A program made the translations under genes and the position numbers. Positions 6,614-9,819 of a stretch of DNA of 9,819 nt are shown here, in pieces; position 1 is the first letter of the stretch; each line of letters opens with the position of its first letter. The stretch spans positions 1 to 9,819 of the forward strand of contig CANQFO010000041.1 of assembly GCA_947599755.1 (NCBI GenBank). The letters run 5' to 3'. A model generated the notes under the pieces. The model worked only from the letters and a program-made list of their open reading frames with translations. It was not told the DNA's origin and searched no databases. This DNA comes from an uncultured Bacilli bacterium (GTDB lineage Bacteria; Bacillota_I; Bacilli_A; RF39; UBA660).

Positions 6614-6753
6614 TCACTACACCTCCCTGGATTGGTAAACCCCTCAATAACACCAGAAAGAAATACAATCACTGCTGCAATCGCAATTCCAACCCATACA
6701 GAACAACCACCACCAACAATTTGTTCTAACTCTTTATTTTCACTTTGTACCAT
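6610..6753 (-). CDS. Double-glycine leader peptide precursor A (putative class II bacteriocin subunit)
   Basis: This is a 47-codon ORF. ATG 6753 lies 6 nt after a GGAAAGGAG Shine-Dalgarno; the other in-frame ATG at 6759 touches it and is unlikely. The leader MVQSENKELEQIVGG follows the double-glycine rule (E -8, L -7, I -4, GG -2/-1) in the same register and length (15 aa) as peptide B. The predicted mature peptide is 32 residues: it starts GCSVWVG, has a strongly hydrophobic IAIAAVIVFL centre, then GVIEGFTNPGRCSE. Cysteines at mature positions 2 and 30 could form an end-to-end disulfide. The GxxxGFxNPxxC-like tail resembles what I remember of small class IIb-type bacteriocins from Clostridia (recollection only). 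The 5' end overlaps the accessory gene by 14 nt and the 3' end overlaps peptide B. Confidence 0.8.
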   Translation of the reverse strand: MVQSENKELEQIVGGGCSVWVGIAIAAVIVFLSGVIEGFTNPGRCSE

Positions 6754-7165
6754 AAGCATCTCCTTTCCAAATAACTTTAAACATTTCAATAAATCGAATT
6801 TTACGACAAATAATAGAAAAAGAAATTACATCACCTTCCTTCCAATTCTTTTTAAACGAAAATTTTAATAATACTTCATGATAAGTTTTATGATCTCGTT
6901 GCAAAACATTTTCAACAACATTTTCCACTGAAAAAAACACCTTTTGATTATTCACATAAATAAACTGATTTTGATAAAATAATGATAAATCTTTTTGATC
7001 AGCCAAAAAGACAACCATATCTTTTTTTTGAACAACTCCTTGAAACAACTGATACTGATAAAATTTACAAACATAAAGATGAAAAAAGAAAAGAATAAGA
7101 AAAAAAAGCAAGCAAATAATAGAAACAATAATTCCATCTTTTTTTTCATAATTTCTCAACTTCAC
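6740..7165 (-). CDS. Mini membrane-fusion (HlyD-like) accessory protein of the peptide exporter
   Basis: The product is about 141 aa. A short basic N-terminus (KLRNYEKKD) precedes one long transmembrane segment (about residues 11-33), followed by an outside, beta-rich domain with VVFLADQKDLSLFY, IYVNNQKVFFSVENV and a final KEGDVISFSIICRKIRFIE stretch. That layout resembles HlyD/LcnD-type export accessory proteins reduced to the membrane anchor and a beta-barrel part, with no coiled-coil hairpin. This is inference from pattern, not a firm family match; a membrane-bound immunity protein is the alternative. The start is uncertain: ATG 7177 abuts its AGAGG with no spacing, so GTG 7165 (giving MKLRNYEKKD) is preferred. 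It overlaps the transporter 3' end by 20 nt (32 nt from 7177) and the peptide A start. Confidence 0.7.
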   Translation of the reverse strand: MKLRNYEKKDGIIVSIICLLFFLILFFFHLYVCKFYQYQLFQGVVQKKDMVVFLADQKDLSLFYQNQFIYVNNQKVFFSVENVVENVLQRDHKTYHEVLLKFSFKKNWKEGDVISFSIICRKIRFIEMFKVIWKGDAYGTK

Positions 7166-9227
7166 AAATCTTACCATCCTCTAACTTTAAAATACGATCA
7201 AATAAATCTTGCTGATAAAATCGATGACTAATAACAATAACTGTTTTATCCTTTAAATATTGGAATAATTGACTTAAAATAGTCCTCTCCCTTGTAACAT
7301 CAATCTGACTTAATGCTTCATCAAAAATAAAAATATTACTATTCCTAAGTATAGATCGAGCTAAAATAATTCTCTGCCTTTCTCCATTACTAAAATGAAA
7401 ACCATTTTCTTCAATCATCCTCTGATATTTCAAAGTATCTCGAGAAACAATTTCATCTACCATAGCAATAGAGGTAACTTTTTCAAATATCGCATCATCC
7501 ACTTCTTTATTCATCGTAATATTAGCATAAATAGTATCTGTATACAAAAACTCAAAACTAGTTACATAAGTAATATAACTTCGTAAATTTTCCAAATGAT
7601 AATGATTGATATCAATTCCAGCAATAGAAACATTTCCATAACTAACCTCTAAATAACGGAGTAATAATTTTACTAAAGTACTCTTTCCGCATCCAGAATC
7701 TCCTGTAAGCAAAACCTTTTGTCCAAAAGGAATTACCAAATTCAAATCTTTAAACAACTGACAACTACCAACTTGATAACTAACCTGAGAAAACTGAATT
7801 ACACCTTTTAAATCATAAGCCAAATAATAAAAATTACTAGAAAATTCTTCAGCACGAATCGTAAACAAGTCTTCAATACGTCTCAAAGAAACAATAAACT
7901 GATGAAATTGATCAAATAAAGATAATAAACGATCTCCACTTTGAAAATAATAAAGAAGAAAAGATTGAAAAACAAGTAATTCCCCTAATGATAACTGACC
8001 ATTAACAACAAAAAAAGAAAAATATCCATAAATAAAAACAAATAAAAAATCATACCCAATTTGTCGAAAAAAAGTTAAACATTCAGTAAAAAAAGATAAC
8101 CGATAAGAACCTTCTAAAAGCAAACAATACTTAATCATAAATCGATCCAATAATCCTTTTTCAACATGAGTTCCCTTAACTGTATCTACATTACTTAAAG
8201 ATTCCACTAAATAAGAATTAACCTTATCTTCTTGCTTCCTAACAGACATAAATAAAATTCTTTTTTTCTTATGAAAAAGAATAAAAAATAAAAATAAAAA
8301 AGTAGAAGAGCAAAAAACAAAAATACTCATTTTTCGCTGAAGATGAACCATAAATAATAAAAAAACAATCATTCCAATCACATCAGTAAAAAAAGAACAA
8401 ATAAAATTAGCCAAAAACTCTTTTACAACAGTTAAATCTCTAAATCGAGAAACCACCTCCCCTGTAGTTCGATTTTTATAGTATAAATAAGGAAGCAAAA
8501 GAATTTGACGATAAGTTTGATAAATAGTTTTAACATCAAATAAAGAAAGCCATTTCATTAATAAAATATTTCGAAAAAAATTCGTTCCTTCTCTTAAAAG
8601 ATACAAAAAAAATAAATAAACACTAATACTCAAGATATTAGTAGAAACAAAATATTGAATAGAAAATTCCAATAAATACTTAAAATGAAAAGCAAGTAAA
8701 ATATGCAACACAAAATAAACAACAGTCAAAAGAAATAAAAGAATACAAAAACATTTTTTCTCTTTTAAAAACAAAATGATCATTCGAAAAATAACTCGCT
8801 TAGAAGAAATATTTGGTAAACTTTGCTTAGGTTTTAAAAAAATATAATTTTGAGTAGAATATAATAAAAATTCAGAAAAAGTAAATATTCTCTTTCCCTT
8901 TGCAGGATCCATACAAATAATTCGCTCTTTTTTTCGATCAATTTGATAAATAACAACAAAATGCTTATATTTTTTATTAAAAACGAGATGAGCAATACAT
9001 GGTAATTGTTCATCCTGTATTTGCAATACATCCCCTTTCATTCCCATTGCTAAAAAACCAATTTTTTTAGCACCTTCTATCAATTGAAATGCAGAAACCC
9101 CATTCTTCGTAGTATTTGTAAGCTGCCTAAGATACTCTTTTGATACATTTCCTCCATAAAAACGAATAATAGAAAGCAAAGAACAAATACCACAATCCTT
9201 TATCCCATCCTGTAAAACTATTTTCAT
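7146..9227 (-). CDS. Peptidase-containing ABC transporter (C39 peptidase, double-glycine peptide processing and export)
   Basis: This 693-aa three-domain exporter cleaves double-glycine leaders in the cytosol and pumps the mature peptides out using ATP. The peptidase C39 domain (about 1-130) has Q6, catalytic C12 in KDCGICSL, H89 in KHFVVI and D107 in MDPAKG. The membrane domain (about 145-440) has roughly six hydrophobic segments. The ATPase domain carries Walker A GDSGCGKST (509-517), signature FSNGE (612-616), Walker B IFIFDE (632-637), D-loop SQID and H668 in ISHR. The Q-loop Gln is replaced (YVTS where YVPQ is usual), and the signature departs from LSGGQ. Start: the longest frame begins at a GTG (9245) inside the AGGAGGTGA Shine-Dalgarno. 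ATG 9227 matches where family members usually begin, although its spacing is long. It is the first gene of the four-gene peptide operon. Confidence 0.93.
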   Translation of the reverse strand: MKIVLQDGIKDCGICSLLSIIRFYGGNVSKEYLRQLTNTTKNGVSAFQLIEGAKKIGFLAMGMKGDVLQIQDEQLPCIAHLVFNKKYKHFVVIYQIDRKKERIICMDPAKGKRIFTFSEFLLYSTQNYIFLKPKQSLPNISSKRVIFRMIILFLKEKKCFCILLFLLTVVYFVLHILLAFHFKYLLEFSIQYFVSTNILSISVYLFFLYLLREGTNFFRNILLMKWLSLFDVKTIYQTYRQILLLPYLYYKNRTTGEVVSRFRDLTVVKEFLANFICSFFTDVIGMIVFLLFMVHLQRKMSIFVFCSSTFLFLFFILFHKKKRILFMSVRKQEDKVNSYLVESLSNVDTVKGTHVEKGLLDRFMIKYCLLLEGSYRLSFFTECLTFFRQIGYDFLFVFIYGYFSFFVVNGQLSLGELLVFQSFLLYYFQSGDRLLSLFDQFHQFIVSLRRIEDLFTIRAEEFSSNFYYLAYDLKGVIQFSQVSYQVGSCQLFKDLNLVIPFGQKVLLTGDSGCGKSTLVKLLLRYLEVSYGNVSIAGIDINHYHLENLRSYITYVTSFEFLYTDTIYANITMNKEVDDAIFEKVTSIAMVDEIVSRDTLKYQRMIEENGFHFSNGERQRIILARSILRNSNIFIFDEALSQIDVTRERTILSQLFQYLKDKTVIVISHRFYQQDLFDRILKLEDGKICEVEKL

Positions 9228-9281
9228 CAAATACTTTTCTCTCACCTCCTACTATATTATTCGAAAAAAATTTCTCTATCC

Positions 9282-9308
9282 AAAAAAAAAGAAACAAAAG
9301 TTTCTTTT
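9282..9308 (-). terminator. Terminator-like hairpin in the leader of the peptide operon
   Basis: Arms 9287-9295 and 9300-9308 (AAAAGAAAC / GTTTCTTTT, 4-nt loop) form a perfect 9-bp stem. On the minus strand it runs into nine T residues (complement of 9282-9290). It lies 31 nt upstream of the transporter Shine-Dalgarno and downstream of the candidate promoter at 9420-9448. It may therefore act as a leader attenuator, or simply catch read-through from the tRNA side. Confidence 0.5.
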
Positions 9309-9388
9309 CTAAAGGATTAAAATATAACTAAATTTTATTAAGACGCGTGATACACAATAAAATTCAAACTATAAAAAAGAACAAAGTA

Positions 9389-9440
9389 ACAAATTTTATA
9401 TCTTAATCCCTACAAACACATAATATCACAAATTTTATAT
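9389..9440. repeat. 13-bp direct repeat around the candidate operon promoter
   Basis: ACAAATTTTATAT occurs at 9389-9401 and 9428-9440, 39 bp apart, with a looser copy ACTAAATTTTATT at 9327-9339. The right copy fills most of the spacer of the putative promoter and the left copy lies just past its start site, an arrangement expected for an operator. The region is so AT-rich that chance similarity is possible. Confidence 0.4.
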
Positions 9441-9448
9441 GTAAACAA
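9420..9448 (-). promoter_or_regulatory. Candidate sigma-A promoter of the peptide export operon
   Basis: On the minus strand TTGTTT (9448-9443), a 17-bp spacer and TATTAT (9425-9420) form a fair promoter. Transcription from here would give a leader of about 185 nt before the transporter ATG, containing the hairpin at 9282-9308. No closer promoter leaves room for the Shine-Dalgarno. The rest of the 9246-9550 gap shows no supported gene. Confidence 0.45.
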
Positions 9449-9550
9449 TTACTTTACTCTTTTTTTTATAATTTTTACAATCAATATATAACAAAAAATA
9501 CAATAATTAGGCATAATCATTTTTCTAATGTAATCACTATAACTAAAACA

Positions 9551-9576
9551 AAAAAACCGTCAATAAAACGGTTTTT
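9551..9576 (-). terminator. Rho-independent terminator of tRNA-Arg
   Basis: AAAAACCGT (9552-9560) pairs with ACGGTTTTT (9568-9576) across a 7-nt loop, and on the minus strand the stem ends in a T run. It begins 12 nt past the tRNA CCA end. Confidence 0.8.
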
Positions 9577-9587
9577 AACATACAAAA

Positions 9588-9664
9588 TGGTGTCCGCGAG
9601 GCGACTCGAACGCCTGACCGATCGCTTAGAAGGCGATTGCTCTATCCAGCTGAGCTACGCAGAC
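9588..9664 (-). tRNA. tRNA-Arg (anticodon UCU)
   Basis: The 77-nt cloverleaf folds fully. The acceptor is GTCTGCG/CGCGGAC (one G·U), with a D-arm GCTC…GAGC, an anticodon stem ATCGC/GCGAT with loop CTTCTAA giving anticodon TCT (complement of 9628-9630), a T-arm AGGCG-TTCGAGT-CGCCT, discriminator A and an encoded CCA. It reads AGA (and AGG by wobble), suited to this AT-rich genome. It has its own promoter and terminator. Confidence 0.96.
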
Positions 9665-9685
9665 ATACTACAACTGACAATTAAA

Positions 9686-9714
9686 AGTATACAATAAAAG
9701 TACTTATATTTCAA
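9686..9714 (-). promoter_or_regulatory. Sigma-A-type promoter of tRNA-Arg
   Basis: On the minus strand TTGAAA (9714-9709), a 17-bp spacer and TATACT (9691-9686) lie about 21 nt upstream of the tRNA 5' end. The -35 box lies mostly in the loop of the inverted repeat 9696-9722. Confidence 0.72.
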
Positions 9715-9722
9715 GTACTTTT
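9696..9722 (-). terminator. Inverted repeat, probable terminator of the right-hand gene
   Basis: AAAAGTACTT (9696-9705) and AAGTACTTTT (9713-9722) form a perfect 10-bp stem with a 7-nt loop, starting 8 nt past the stop of the partial gene. On the minus strand the stem ends in TTTT and then ATTG, so the T run is short. It overlaps the tRNA promoter. Confidence 0.5.
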
Positions 9723-9730
9723 TCTAATTT

Positions 9731-9819
9731 TTAAATTTCACCACGAGAAATATATTTTACTTCTTTTTCATTAACTTCAAACATAACCATATTAACATTA
9801 TAATTATCAAATACTGAAT
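9731..9819 (-). CDS. 3' end of an unidentified protein-coding gene (partial)
   Basis: An open frame enters from the right edge and ends at TAA (9733-9731) after 28 codons. The visible C-terminus includes NMVMFEVNEKEVKYISRGEI, an alternating hydrophobic/charged pattern typical of a terminal beta-strand pair. That is too little to name a family. The codon pattern fits its neighbours, and a hairpin with a short T run follows 8 nt downstream, which supports a real gene end. Confidence 0.6.
   Translation of the reverse strand, partial: SVFDNYNVNMVMFEVNEKEVKYISRGEI

Noticed and set aside
6632..6868. 78-aa plus-strand frame across the peptide genes
   Set aside because: Antisense shadow with Thr/Pro-rich composition and no ribosome binding site, lying opposite well-signalled precursor genes.
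6952..7149. 65-aa minus-strand frame beginning MKKKMELLFLL inside the accessory gene
   Set aside because: Phe/Leu-rich low-complexity frame overlapping the better-supported accessory protein. Only its start (ATGA plus A8) is kept as an observation.
9449..9520. 23-codon ORF on the minus strand beginning MIMPNYCIFCY in the gap upstream of the peptide operon
   Set aside because: No Shine-Dalgarno before the ATG, no recognisable leader, and a composition expected from AT-rich noise.

Overview
The window is a very AT-rich, low-GC Gram-positive (Firmicutes/Bacilli-like) chromosome segment. Every gene I can support lies on the minus strand. TGA works as a stop and Trp is TGG, so the standard bacterial code applies. 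The gene order rpsU–yqeY–yqfC–yqfD–…–ybeY–dgkA–cdd–era–yqzL–recO is the conserved Bacillus-type cluster. The yqfC/yqfD pair is typical of lineages with a sporulation ancestry. A gut Bacilli lineage related to Erysipelotrichales/RF39 is a guess; no marker here fixes the species.

Layout in the direction of transcription (right to left). At 9731-9819 is the 3' end of an unidentified gene, then a hairpin, then tRNA-Arg(UCU) with its own promoter and terminator (9551-9714). A gene-free stretch of about 340 bp follows, holding a candidate promoter, repeated AT-rich boxes and a terminator-like hairpin. Next is a compact operon of four overlapping genes (9227 to 6443): a C39-peptidase ABC transporter, a single-TM mini membrane-fusion-like protein, and two very short ORFs (47 and 56 aa). 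Both small ORFs carry matching 15-residue double-glycine leaders. I read this as an undescribed two-peptide class II bacteriocin (or signal-peptide) system: the transporter removes the leaders and exports the peptides with help from the accessory protein. No separate immunity gene is visible.

Then comes rpsU with a near-consensus promoter and a terminator, followed by yqeY with a strong terminator. Next is a chain of mostly overlapping genes: yqfC, yqfD, a VanZ-family membrane protein, ybeY, dgkA, cdd, era, yqzL and recO. The phoH and pgpH genes usually found in this stretch are absent, and a vanZ-like gene sits between yqfD and ybeY. The yqzL-like gene (28 aa) lies between era and recO.

The left end (1-443) contains no intact gene. 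It holds candidate terminator hairpins, an 18-bp direct repeat, and what looks like the 5' end of a decayed transposase running off the edge.

Many start codons were re-chosen from Shine-Dalgarno placement. Several longest-ORF starts overlap the Shine-Dalgarno sequence itself (transporter, yqfC, yqeY, cdd). Several junctions use ATGA stop/start overlaps, which suggests translational coupling.
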